This document shows positions 20,474-32,658 of a stretch of DNA of 64,000 nucleotides, one piece after another (the first letter of the stretch is position 1; each line of letters opens with the position of its first letter). The notes beneath the pieces are model-generated. The model searched no databases and had not been told where the DNA came from. It was given only the letters and a program-made list of their open reading frames with translations. The position numbers and the translations under genes were made by a program. Source of the stretch: Neodiprion pinetum (Eukaryota > Arthropoda > Insecta > Hymenoptera > Diprionidae); assembly GCF_021155775.2 (NCBI RefSeq), contig NC_060237.1, positions 14,654,970 to 14,718,969 of the forward strand, given 5' to 3'.

Positions 20474-22982
20474 GCACTTGATAAAGATAGAATTGCAAAT
20501 CTTGCTCTAGAATGACCGCTCTACGCTGACACAGTCCCTTTTATGGGTAAACAACGATGTGACTCACACACATTACCGAAAATTCGGGAACAACCGTATG
20601 CAATATTCTTCAGCGAAAAAAATTTCAAGATATTACTCGAACGAACCTGCAGCGCGTGGAAGATAGGAAGGCAGTTCTTGGAATTTGGCGAAGGAGTTTC
20701 GCACACCTCATGTACGAGAGAGAGCTGTGAGAGTGAACTAATCGCTAGAGTTATACATGGAAATGTGATAGGCTTAGTAGATATCGTTCTCCAGGAGCGT
20801 TACGGGGATGTTTTACTTTGCCCCACGGTGTCAGTTTCACGATTTTTAGGTCTACGCACAAGTGCCGTAGGACATAGTGAGAAGGATATCCTGCAAACGT
20901 AACCGACAAGTGTCAACCACTTTATGATTTGGTATTAGTTTAATCGTGAACCTAAAACATATGAAGAAGCTGTACGAAGAGTGGGGTGCTTCTTCCGTCT
21001 GATGAATTCATTAACAGTTCAGCTTGCAAACCGTCAAGGTGGGTGATTGAAATCAGTGCACTTATACAGTTTTTTTTTTTACCTTGAGTGTACAACAATC
21101 TTCGATTTTACTTGAGTGAATGGAAATAATTTAACGGGTGTGCGTTTTTTTTCAGATTATTTTCAAGAACAAAAATGGAGTACGTGAACATTTTAGAACA
21201 TGTGCGGGTGCCTATAGAGTGAATATTCGAAATACCTCACGATTTTCTGGTACAATCAGTAAGGTTGGCAATGAGCGTGCACATGGCGAACGGTGACCGT
21301 AACGACGATAACAACCCTTGAAATGACGTTATCGTTTACCAGGCGGGTGTGGCGGCCCGCCTGGTACGTGATGAAGAGGGGGATTTTCTATTTCAAAAAA
21401 TGTAAGAAAAATTTTTATTTAATTTTACAACTTTTAGAACAAATTTATTTCCCTGTTTTTTTTCTTTTTAACAACGAAAACCTTGAAACTTTTGTGATAC
21501 ATACATGTCTTACGTTTCTAAAATATCATTTCACAACTTTTGGAACAAATTTGATAAATACTTTTGTGTGCGTGAGTGATACATCATATCTTAAATATCC
21601 AAAATTATTGTATGTTTCAGAGAGCTGTAAACAACAGCATGCAACGTAGTAGTAGTATTAGTAATATATATATATATACTCGTATATCTAGTTAAGGGGA
21701 GGAATCCCTTTGGAAGCGTGAAATATAGGTATTTTTCGATAATTTTTTTAGAGGGGAAAAAGTTATCTAATAATTTTCAAATTTTAACATAATTTTATTG
21801 AAGCATTCAAGGTGGGAAATAATTTTTTTTGTTGCGATCATACAGAAAATGGCGGCGTTATTAAGGGTCTTGGGACGCCTGTTTTCCGTGACATCGAAAA
21901 GTGCTGCAGTTGTCACTCTTTGGCTGTTGATCTGAAAAAGATTTAACAAGTGTCATTCGTTTACTGACATATTAAGGGGAAAGATGTACCTAAAAAATGA
22001 TGATAAAGAGCAAAATTGAAAATTTGGGAGCCCTTTTATTCTAAGGGTTTTTTTCGACATACTTGACCCCTAAAAAGGTATTTATTTACGCTCTACCTTT
22101 CGAACTTTAGGCACATCCTTCCGATAATATTACTGAGTGTGATCTCCCTAAACTTCATCGAAATTAGTCGATAACTTTTGGAGCTACAACACGAGCAGTT
22201 TTTGAAAATGTTGTTTCGAGATAATCGCGTTTAAAGTTTCAAGATGTGAAAACAAGTGATTGTAGTGACTTACCGATTAATCAGCGATGCCAGGCGCATA
22301 CGGCAGACCTTCTTCTTCCTCGAAAAGCACATTTTCGGGCTATATTGCCTCGCGTTCCTTTCGGACAGTTTGGCATTTTACTTTGGTAAACTCGGCCGTT
22401 CGTGACAAAATTTCAAACGGAACTGAATCTGTTTTTCGGGCAACGTATCGTTCCGTATACCTACCGTTTCACGCTATATGGATATATCTATAATGTCCCC
22501 TTTATAAAATTTCTCGAAACATTTGCCTGGTCAAAAAAAAAGGTAGATAAGGGAGCATTGTGATGTGAAGGTTGCTTCGCCTCTAACGGTCCGAGCGCCC
22601 GACTCGCTACCTGACCGCACGCTGTCGCTCCGCTCTACACTATATGCGATAACTCCGGAAATATTAATTATCTTGGGTTTTCCTTTGGTCAGTATATTCT
22701 TTGGGTATTATACTTTCGAAATGTGTAAAAAAAAAAATCGATTTTTCGAAACTTCTAAAGGGATTTCTCCCCTTGATGTAAAGCAAAAAAATATAATAAA
22801 AGCTTTGTGAAAATGTTTATACAATTTTCTTAAACGTTATGAAACGTAGAATACTTGGAACTTCTTCGAAAGTTTTTTTTTGTCAAGTTTTTGAAACTGG
22901 TTCTTGATCACGTTCAGTAGTCGCACGCTCCATACTGGTAAGAAGGAGACGCTGCACACGTTGTCCTGGTACGGTGTTCAAA
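20474..22982. other. Polinton right-hand non-coding stretch (integrase not found)
   Basis: About 2.5 kb with no supported gene. A Polinton integrase or other right-end genes would be expected around here but no motif is visible. Contents: a perfect 10-bp-stem hairpin at 21338-21365 (ACCAGGCGGG...CCCGCCTGGT), a short TA run near 21666-21680, and at about 22900-22975 a degraded stretch resembling the start-proximal half of the following SSB-like gene. The 119-codon frame at 20543-20902 has no recognisable motif and is probably chance. Confidence 0.45.
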
Positions 22983-23303
22983 TTAAGCGAGAGTCGACGC
23001 ATCTTTGAATTCGATTTGACCGTACTGGCCGCCCAGATACTGCAAGAGCAGCCGCTCCTCCTCCATCGTCTACACCAATTTCTGGTATTGGGTTTCGTCC
23101 TCGTTCAGCAGTCGCACAATCCGTGCCGGTAAAAATACGCTGAATTCGTCGTTCAGATCTGTGACGACACGCTGTCCAAACCTCGTTTGGACTCGTCGAA
23201 TGTTGGTGACTTTGTAGATTTTGAAAATTTCTAGCTCCGTCCATTTCTTCGTCGGTAGAAATTCGTTCATGCTTGCAGCTTTGTTCAGTTTTGTGTAATC
23301 CAT
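22983..23303 (-). pseudogene. Polinton small SSB-like (OB-fold-like) protein, one in-frame stop
   Basis: From ATG 23303: KLNKAASMNEFLP, WTELEIFKIYKVTNIRRV, FGQRVVTDLNDEFSVFLPARI, then TAG at 23070-23072 and, in frame, MEEERLLLQYLGGQYGQIEF to TAA 22983-22985. The alternating strand pattern with a conserved VFLPARI is like single-stranded-DNA-binding OB-fold proteins carried by some insect Polintons; this is inferred, not proven. It lies just inside the right TIR. Confidence 0.5.
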
Positions 23304-23604
23304 TTTTTTAATGTTCAACAGTTACGTGTTTCTTGATAAATTTAGATTTGCGAACTTTTTTGTCACTTTGTTTAGTTCTGACTTCTAGTTTACAACGGTT
23401 TTCAAGTCGTGAATATTTTTTAAGAACAGATCGATTCGCTGTTTTAGTTCTGCTTTATTTGGAGTTCTACTCATTAGAGCTGAAGATGCAAGACTGTCTT
23501 TCTGACCTGAAATTCAGCCTTTTATAGCCGTATTCCTCCCACCAGGCACACAGAATCCTTGAAAGACTTCTAGAAGCTACCGAAATGATGTGTCTTCGAT
23601 TGTA

Positions 23605-24586
23605 CGTCAGAGCCTTCCAGAATTCGACGTCGCACCGCAATCCGTTGTCCACAGGCCGCTCGCCGTCCAGTCGAAACTTGTCGAACGCGTTGTTTGTCAG
23701 CCTAAGTTGCCCAGAATCTTTCAGGGTCAAAGAAGCTCTTTCTCACGGTCCCGGACTGCTCGCTTTCAAGTCGAAACTTCTAGAACGCATTGTTGTCAGC
23801 ATGCATTCGTTCAGTGTCAAAGCAGCCACATACAAGTTTCAGCACTTTCCAAAATTCAACGTCGCACCGAAATCCTTTGACCGCGTGCCGCTCACCGTCG
23901 AGTCGAAACACGTCGGACGATTCCGAGTACTGTTTTCGTCGGACGATTCCGAGAATTGTTTGTCTAAAATTCAACGTCGCACCGAAATCCTTTGACCGCA
24001 TGCCGCTCACCGTCGAGTCGAAACACGTCGAACGATTCCGAGTATTGTTTTCGTCGGATGATGCCGAGAATTGTTTGTCTAAAATTCAACGTTGCAACGA
24101 AATCCTTTGACCGCATGCCGCTCACCGTCGAGTCGAAACACGTCGGACGAATTGTTTGTCAGTCTAGATTCGTTCAAGGCCGTGAGAATCTTCTCGAACC
24201 TTCTGGAAGCTCTCAAAACCTGACACACGCCAGGATTCTCGATCGAACGTTCGAAGATCTACGGGAACCGCTCGAACGCCTGAGGATTCACGGAGTGCGC
24301 TCGGTAATGCAGTTATCGATCCCGCTCGATGAGAATGATTTTCATTACCGACAAATAACACAACTTATCCCACAAGGGATAACACTACGGCAATTTCAGG
24401 AATTTTGTGACGACGATCATGGTCATTTGGAGGATTTTTTATCGACAATCATGGTCATTTGAAGGATTTTTTACCGACAATCATGGTCATTCGGGAGATT
24501 TTCTTACCGACGAACGGTCGGCAGAGCACGTTTTATCTCACGAGAGTGGGGGTAACTTTCAAGGGTTTGCGTCTGGGATGCATATA
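23605..24586. repeat. Right TIR of the Polinton, inner part
   Basis: Inverted match to the left TIR (11140-12015). It contains a 115-bp direct repeat: the block CACCGAAATCCTTTGACCG starts at about 23865, 23980 and (CAACG variant) 24095. The outer 68 bp of the TIR (32585-32652) were moved 8 kb away by the nested mariner dimer. Confidence 0.88.
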
Positions 24587-27205
24587 CAGGGTGTCCCTAA
24601 ATTGAGGGACACGGACCAGCGAGCGTGATACCTGACTGAAATGCAACCGAGAATTTCTTTACCGGAACCTCGTCCGACGCATAGTTTTTGAATTATAAGC
24701 GATAGCGTTAGGCCAATCAGAGTGCACCATTTCATCTGGATTTGCCGCCACGGAAATTGCTGTTTTGTTCGCTGGGTGAATTATTATTATTCGGTTACAA
24801 AGTAAATATCGGCACCTCCCCTCACTCGCTGTTGTACCCCTTCTCGAGCGCTGACCTCGGTATTGTTGCCGCGGCACACGCTGCCGGCCGCACACCCACG
24901 GACGCACACTCGTGTGTGTGAAAATAAGCGAATGCCCAGCTCCACAATACTACGAAACACACATACACGAGTGAAAATAAAAATAAATCTCGAAATAAAT
25001 CAGCGGATTTAAGATTTAATGTTATAAAACACTTCCAATCATCGATGTATGCATAAAACTAGAGATTTTAGACGATTGATATGCCGTTAGGGTTCATAAT
25101 TAGTCATTCAATCAATCTGAATTATGCTTTCCGAACATTTTTTGTGTCTTTGCAACATAACTTTTCCACTAGTTTGAAATTCATCATTGACATCCGATTT
25201 TTCAATAATGCGAGGGAACAACAACTCGCTGAATTGACGTGTCAATAGGTTTGTAAATCAATTACAATTCACCTGAGTTAACACAAAATAACTGAGTAAA
25301 TGAGAATTCACTGAATCACTAAAAATGATAACTGAAATCATGAGAATTATTTGAGATATAAGTGAATTAGGAAGAGTTGTAATAAGTCAAGTTACTTTGA
25401 ATAACTTTAGATTCGTGCCCAAATTTTATGTTTAGAGAGAAAAATAATTAAATTCAAATAAAAAAGTAATTTTAAATCAAGAAGAAGAAAATTTTCAAAT
25501 ACCTGAATTCAAATGAAGCAATTTGAATTTAATGAATCTATCCGAATTTGAGGAGAAATAATAATTATTATTTGGACCAGAAAAATGAAGTCGAATTACA
25601 TGAATAAATTCAATTAATTCAACTCAAAAAAATATGGTGTCATTCAAATTCCCAGTTATTTCCTCGTCGATTCAATGTGGGTCTGGAGTGGCAAGTAACG
25701 TTGAAATTGTTGAGATCAATGCTAGTGATGGCCACTTATCTGAGAATAATCGATGTATTGATTAATCGATTTCAACAAAATAATCGGACACGGCTCGATT
25801 GAATTGGTAAAGATTAATCGATTTGGTAAATTTCTGCGTGTAGTCTTAATATGAGAAGAGATATTTTGATAATTCATAGTCTTATTCAAAATATTTTTAA
25901 GTTTGATAAATTTTGAGTAATTAATACCTAAACCACATACATCGATACTGTATTGCATCGTTCGTATGAGTAAACAAGCGGCTTAAGGCTGACCGTGAGC
26001 CAGCCCTCGAACTTCCCGTTTTCACACTGCAAATTCAAGGTTCATGGAACAAATAAATATTAATATCCAATTCCAATTTTCCAACTACGAATTCAGAGTC
26101 GTGATTGACGATTCAAAAGCCCTCGCATATCATATTACATAAAAAAATATTACGATTGTTTTTATTTTGAACCACTAATAATGGATCGACCATCATAAAT
26201 TTAAGAAATCTGACCTTGGATCGGTCACTGATGACCGGAAAAATCTCCACTTACGCATTTCTACCAAAATCCGAATATTTTAAGATTTTGTTTCACCATG
26301 TGAGTTCGCCATTTCGAATTTTTCAAATCTAACCCCAGATTCGTGATCAGCGACCCCAAAATCCTCATGGTACCGATTTTCATTCAAATCCGTTAATCCA
26401 TTCTCAATAATATGTAAATTTCCTTTTTTAAAAATTACCTCAATCAAAGACCTATCCGATGAGGGGGGATGCCAACAAGATTTTTCATAAAAAAAAAAAC
26501 TTCTAAACATCGAATTTAAAATCGAAAAGCGATGAGTCTCAGTATCCCTTCGTGCTTTTGCTGCCTATTTTGCGACAAAAAATGTATTTTATAGCCAGAC
26601 AAATTAATGCTCGAATTAAATGGGATTTCGTAATTTCGACAATGCTTCATTTTACCTGGAAACATCTTTTCTTATACCCGGACATTGCCAAATTTTCGAA
26701 AGAAATTTCGATTATGTAGACAGAGAGAAGCATTTTAGGGCACAATATCCTTTCACGGCAAAGAAGGAATGAATTCAGAGACACGAAAATTTAGATAAAC
26801 CAACTGAGTGATAAGTGAGTCATACCATACATTATTTCACTGAATAAATTATTGATTATTCGGAAAAGGTTAATTTTGCTAAATTCATGTTACATACTAG
26901 ATTTATTCGCACTGTTTTCGGCAACACTCAATTGTTCCATAAATCAGTTTACGGCGCTACAAATGTTATTGGATAAAAAAAATTCTCATGTTCTTCCCAT
27001 TCGAAGTCACAAAAAATCGATGTACTCCAATTCCAGAAACATAATTTCAATCATGTTCCATGATTCTGTGTTATTATTACTAGGAAATGAGAAACATCGT
27101 ACGGTACTCTGTTTTGTTTTCGGTATTGACAACTAATCGTTCTTTGCGAAATTATTTGGTGGCTCTGAAAAGTGCCGTTTTTGATCGGGTCAGTGTGACG
27201 ACTCG

Positions 27206-28511
27206 TCACAGGGGCTGCAGGTTCTCGAAATGGCCGCCACCTACTTCGATGCAAAGCCTGCAGCGCCTAACTAAATTTTCCATCGCTCCATGAACGATTT
27301 CCGGAGTCACCGTCGCTGTCGCTTCCACGATTTTAGCCTCCAGAGCTTGCAAAGAATTCGGTGGGTCCTTGTACACGAATTCTTTGATCAACCCCCATAG
27401 ACAATAATCCAGAGGGTTCAGGTCAGGTGATCGCGGTGGCCAGGCGATGGGACCCCCACGGCCTATCCACCTCCCCGGAAACCGTTCGTTGAGATACTGA
27501 CGCGTACGCGCACTGAAATGCGCTGGAGCACCATCATGCTGAAAAGTCAGGGCGGCTCGGCGATCAAGCGGAACGTCCTCCAGCAGTTCCGGAAGCTGAT
27601 TTTCAAGAAACTCGTGGTACGAGTTTCCATTCAATCTTGCCGGTAGAACGCAGGGGCCAATCTGTGTCAAAAATTACCCCGTATTGTGTGATTGCATAAT
27701 TAAACGATAATCCTTGCTCTATCACTGATTGCTCAAATATTATAATTATTGATAAAATATCTTGACTGTAGTGATTCAACAAAGTTATTTTCATGAAAAG
27801 CAGTAAAACACGTCTTTAAAGAAATTTTTCGAAGTCAAGCAATAAAACTGTAGCAAATTATATCTGTTTCCATGCATTATCAAACAAGCTTACCAACTCA
27901 TCGCCAAGCATGCCGCACCACACGTTGATACTCCAGCGAACTTGGTGGCTTGATTCCCGAACATTGTGCGGGTTTTCTTCTGCCCAATGATGGATATTAT
28001 GGCTGTTGAAAACCCCGTCGCGATCGAAATTCGACTCATCCGTAAATAAGATGTTAAATACGAACATCGGGTCTGCTTGATGCTGCTCCAATATCCACTC
28101 GCAAAAAGCGGTTCTTGCCACACGGTCTGGACCGTGCAGTGCTTGAACCTTTTGCGAGTGAAATGGTTTCAGCTCGTGAGTTCGCAAGACCCGGTGTACG
28201 CTTGACTTATCAGTCTCGTGTTCCGCGGCCAAACCCCGAGTACTTTTAGTAGGCGCCCTGTCAACATTGTCAAGGATACGTTCTTCAAACTGGACCGTCC
28301 GTCTGGATCTCGGACGTCCAGCGTTAGAACGATCCGGGACGAAGCTGCCAGTTTCGCACAGGCTTCGCTCCAAGCGGCGGAAGACCTTCGCAGACGGATG
28401 CCGCCTCAACGGATACCGGTCCGCGTATTCGCGAGCTGCGTCCCCCGCAACGTTGTCACACCTTCCCATCATCAGCACCATATCGTACATCTCGCGATTT
28501 GAAAAATCCAT
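27206..28511 (-). CDS. DD41D Tc1/mariner-family transposase, two exons
   Basis: Exon 1 is 28511-27894, exon 2 is 27661-27206, with an intron at 27893-27662 bounded by GTAAGC and TTGACACAG. The exons total 1,074 nt, coding 357 residues without a stop, which is the normal length. An N-terminal helix-turn-helix half (AREYADRYPLRRHPS, then TKSTRGLAAEHETDKSSVHRVL) binds the ends. The catalytic core has D in LFTDESNF, D in QHDGAPAH and D in SPDLNPLDY, with 41 residues between the last two, the spacing of the DD41D (rosa-like) group. It ends GGGHFENLQPL. This is the only gene in the window besides the next transposase that looks fully intact. Confidence 0.88.
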
Positions 28512-29179
28512 GGTAAAGACAATTGTACTCGAGCGATGCTGAAGACAATATGAGCAAAATCTGCCAGTTGCCAGTCAAAGCGCGTTGTTTATAACAATTG
28601 ACTCTCGAGTTGCTATGCAGCCGTATTACTTTCCGTACACAACGGGTGTAAAATAGAATTCGATTGAAAACGAAAGACTGAACTTATTTCAGCAACATAA
28701 TATTGAAAATGTCTGAAAGTCGTTAATCTATGATCTGAATAATGAGTAACTACACGGAAAAAATGGAAAAATTGCAATTGTAAGTGGCGCTTCGTAAATA
28801 AAACTGGAAAAATTACAGTTTTAGATAACATTTTTATGAATTCAATTTTAAAAATGAATTCTTACAGTTACAAATGTAATTTCACATTTTTAATATGTAA
28901 TTTCGACAGAAAATGTAAAATTTACACCTGAAACTTTGATTTTTCAAGTTGCTTTCGAAGCGCTACGTTACATAAAAGACTGTGAATTTTCCATTCTTCT
29001 TTTTTCTGTGCATTGCAACTTTGAATTCGCGGTCAATCAGCTTCATTTGAGATTTTTAGTTACCCGGAAAGTAGTACTCGAAGAATTATTTCTGAATAAT
29101 CTGGGTTTAATCAGTTAGTCTTCCATTCTTAGCAAAGGTTCAATCACTGTATGGGTCAGACCATGCGGAAAGAATAAAT
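28512..29179. other. Centre of the inverted dimer
   Basis: About 0.7 kb, AT-rich, with no gene. It contains the head-to-head junction between the two transposase copies, including an ACACGGAAAAA-type stretch and short A/T runs; no symmetrical repeat is evident by eye. Confidence 0.5.
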
Positions 29180-30020
29180 TCTTGCGACAACGCATTACAG
29201 CAGCATAAAGCGGAACCGCTGTTCATGTTTCATATCTTGTTTGCACATAAGTAGAATTTCGATCTGGTTTGAATGTTAAACGTCCACAACGTTTATCACT
29301 GGGCTAAATGAAATCCACGCAATGTTCGTAAGTTGAGCCATCAAGTTCGATGGATTACCAATGTGTTTTTGCAGCATGTTGGATGACGAGCTGGAAAGCT
29401 TGCTTAATAATTCTTCAATACAGACATAAATTGCTATCATCACATTGGCTTGATTTTGAACTTCATAAGTGGAGACCTGTTTTATGACTGTTCGGAAAAA
29501 TTCATATGGAATATTTGACCAATCAATGATTCAGCGAGCATTATGGGTTGATTATACATTCAATCAATGCGGGGTTTTTCGTACGACAGATTGGTCTCTG
29601 CTTTTTACGCGCAAGATGGTATTAAAGAACTTACCTGAAGTTTCTGAAAATCAAGCTTCCAGATCTGCTGAATAATCGTCTACTTAAACGTAGAGCAGAG
29701 ATATTCGTTGATCATGGTAATTTGTGAATGACAGATTTCAGGACAGGTATAAGATACGCCGTAGACGCCAATCGCTTGGCCACTACGATCAGCGGAAGTG
29801 AATCCGTTGAATTCTTTCGTGTAGAGCATGACTTAGAAGTACATACAAGGATCCACCTAATTTCTAAGAAGCCCTGGAGAAAAAAATCGTGAAGGTAACG
29901 ACAACGGCTACTCCGGATGTCGGTCGAAAAGTTATCGGTCAGCTGGTCGAATGTTGCAGGAGAAATCGCTGCCCCAGTAACAAGCGAAAAGCCGCATTTT
30001 TCGAAACCGCAAATCAATAC
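29180..30020 (+). pseudogene. Decayed second transposase copy of the dimer
   Basis: On the + strand short stretches match the intact gene in order: LQQHKAEPLFMFHILFAHK-stop-NF near 29195-29260 (the first catalytic D is lost), VHNVYHWAK-stop-NPRNVRKLSHQVRW near 29290-29355, DDELESLL near 29380, intron-like sequence, TTDWSLL and SENQA near 29585-29665, and KKIVKVTTTATPDVG near 29885-29930. Stops, frameshifts and deletions make it non-functional. It is far more diverged from the intact gene than the flanking arms are from each other. Confidence 0.75.
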
Positions 30021-32584
30021 CGAATGGAACGATTAGTTGTCAATACCGAAAACAAAACAGAGTACCGTACGATGTTTCTCATTTCCTAGTCATAATAACA
30101 CAGAATCATGGAACATGATTGAAATTATGTTTCTGGAATTGGAGTACATCGATTTTTTGTGACTTCGAATGGGAAGAACATGAGAATTTTTTTTATCCAA
30201 TAACATTTGTAGCGCCGTAAACTGATTTATGGAACAATTGAGTGTTGCCGAAAACAGTGCGAATAAATCTAGTATGTAACATGAATTTAGCAAAATTAAC
30301 CTTTTCCGAATAATCAATAATTTATTCAGTGAAATAATGTATGGTATGACTCACTTATCACTCAGTTGGTTTATCTAAATTTTCGTGTCTCTGAATTCAT
30401 TCCTTCTTTGCCGTGAAAGGATATTGTGCCCTAAAATGCTTCTCTCTGTCTACATAATCGAAATTTCTTTCGAAAATTTGGCAATGTCCGGGTATAAGAA
30501 AAGATGTTTCCAGGTAAAATGAAGCATTGTCGAAATTACGAAATCCCATTTAATTCGAGCATTAATTTGTCTGGCTATAAAATACATTTTTTGTCGCAAA
30601 ATAGGCAGCAAAAGCACGAAGGGATACTGAGACTCATCGCTTTTCGATTTTAAATTCGATGTTTAGAAGTTTTTTTTTTTATGAAAAATCTTGTTGGCAT
30701 CCCCCCTCATCGGATAGGTCTTTGATTGAGGTAATTTTTAAAAAAGGAAATTTACATATTATTGAGAATGGATTAACGGATTTGAATGAAAATCGGTACC
30801 ATGAGGATTTTGGGGTCGCTGATCACGAATCTGGGGTTAGATTTGAAAAATTCGAAATGGCGAACTCACATGGTGAAACAAAATCTTAAAATATTCGGAT
30901 TTTGGTAGAAATGCGTAAGTGGAGATTTTTCCGGTCATCAGTGACCGATCCAAGGTCAGATTTCTTAAATTTATGATGGTCGATCCATTATTAGTGGTTC
31001 AAAATAAAAACAATCGTAATATTTTTTTATGTAATATGATATGCGAGGGCTTTTGAATCGTCAATCACGACTCTGAATTCGTAGTTGGAAAATTGGAATT
31101 GGATATTAATATTTATTTGTTCCATGAACCTTGAATTTGCAGTGTGAAAACGGGAAGTTCGAGGGCTGGCTCACGGTCAGCCTTAAGCCGCTTGTTTACT
31201 CATACGAACGATGCAATACAGTATCGATGTATGTGGTTTAGGTATTAATTACTCAAAATTTATCAAACTTAAAAATATTTTGAATAAGACTATGAATTAT
31301 CAAAATATCTCTTCTCATATTAAGACTACACGCAGAAATTTACCAAATCGATTAATCTTTACCAATTCAATCGAGCCGTGTCCGATTATTTTGTTGAAAT
31401 CGATTAATCAATACATCGATTATTCTCAGATAAGTGGCCATCACTAGCATTGATCTCAACAATTTCAACGTTACTTGCCACTCCAGACCCACATTGAATC
31501 GACGAGGAAATAACTGGGAATTTGAATGACACCATATTTTTTTGAGTTGAATTAATTGAATTTATTCATGTAATTCGACTTCATTTTTCTGGTCCAAATA
31601 ATAATTATTATTTCTCCTCAAATTCGGATAGATTTATTAAATTCAAATTGCTTCATTTGAATTCAGGTATTTGAAAATTTTCTTCTTCTTGATTTAAAAT
31701 TACTGTTTTATTTGAATTTAATTATTTTTCTCTCTAAACATAAAATTTAGGCACGAATCTAAAGTTATTTAAAGTAACTTGACTTATTACAACTCTTCCT
31801 AATTCACTTATATCTCAAATAATTCTCATGATTTCAGTTATCATTTTTAGTGATTCAGTGAATTCTCATTTACTCAGTTATTTTGTGTTAACTCAGGTGA
31901 ATTGTAATTGATTTACAAACCTATTGACACGTCAATTCAGCGAGTTGTTGTTCCCTCGCATTATTGAAAAATCGGATGTCAATGATGAATTTCAAACTAG
32001 TGGAAAAGTTATGTTGCAAAGACACAAAAAATGTTCGGAAAGCATAATTCAGATTGATTGAATGACTAATTATGAACCCTAACGGCATATCAATCGTCTA
32101 AAATCTCTAGTTTTATGCATACATCGATGATTGGAAGTGTTTTATAACATTAAATCTTAAATCCGCTGATTTATTTCGAGATTTATTTTTATTTTCACTC
32201 GTGTATGTGTGTTTCGTAGTATTGTGGAGCTGGGCATTCGCTTATTTTCACACACACGAGTGTGCGTCCGTGGGTGTGCGGCCGGCAGCGTGTGCCGCGG
32301 CAACAATACCGAGGTCAGCGCTCGAGAAGGGGTACAACAGCGAGTGAGGGGAGGTGCCGATATTTACTTTGTAACCGAATAATAATAATTCACCCAGCGA
32401 ACAAAACAGCAATTTCCGTGGCGGCAAATCCAGATGAAATGGTGCACTCTGATTGGCCTAACGCTATCGCTTATAATTCAAAAACTATGCGTCGGACGAG
32501 GTTCCGGTAAAGAAATTCTCGGTTGCATTTCAGTCAGGTATCACGCTCGCTGGTCCGTGTCCCTCAATTTAGGGACACCCTGTA

Positions 32585-32652
32585 TAGGCTGATTGGTCGG
32601 CTTGGTCAGTAAAGAAGGTGTTTCTATCCAGAACCCCCCTTGTTATACTACT
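32585..32652. repeat. Right TIR of the Polinton, terminal 68 bp
   Basis: Inverse of 11072-11139 with about four mismatches; ends ATACTACT at 32652, followed by the CCGGTG target copy. Confidence 0.9.
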
Positions 32653-32658
32653 CCGGTG

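Larger units (their letters stand above)
24587..32582. mobile_element. 8.0-kb inverted-dimer Tc1/mariner element (DD41D type)
   Basis: Inserted at TA (24585-24586 and 32583-32584) in the Polinton right TIR between GGATGCATA and TAGGCTGATTGG. The termini are CAGGGTGTCCCTAAATTGAG and its inverse. The inverted arms 24587-27142 and 30027-32582 are each 2,556 bp and nearly identical, with only scattered substitutions seen. The centre has an intact minus-strand transposase gene (27206-28511) and a decayed plus-strand copy (29180-30020), so the whole is two head-to-head copies rather than an element with ordinary TIRs. Confidence 0.85.
11072..32652. mobile_element. Polinton/Maverick (21.6 kb, inactivated, with nested insertions)
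   Basis: TIRs begin AGTAGTATAACAAGGGGGG at both ends (11072 rightward; 32652 leftward); the AG start is typical of Polintons. The 6-bp target duplication is CCAGTG (11066-11071) and CCGGTG (32653-32658), one mismatch. Genes between are the Polinton set: major and minor capsid proteins, PRO cysteine protease, phospholipase A2-like/pX protein, packaging ATPase, fiber-like protein and PolB. Polintons are self-synthesising DNA elements with virus-like morphogenesis genes. Missing: the polymerase half of PolB and an integrase. Two insertions interrupt it: a solo LTR at 14581 and an 8-kb inverted-dimer mariner at 24587. Confidence 0.93.

Noticed and set aside
20543..20902. 119-codon plus-strand frame in the Polinton
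   Set aside because: No motif, no homologue recognised, and it lies in a region without other coding signal; treated as chance.
24659..24907. 82-codon frame duplicated at 32262-32510, with relatives at 44538 and 49980
   Set aside because: Occurs only in palindrome arms, is compositionally odd (Arg-rich) and changes length freely between copies; most likely not a gene.
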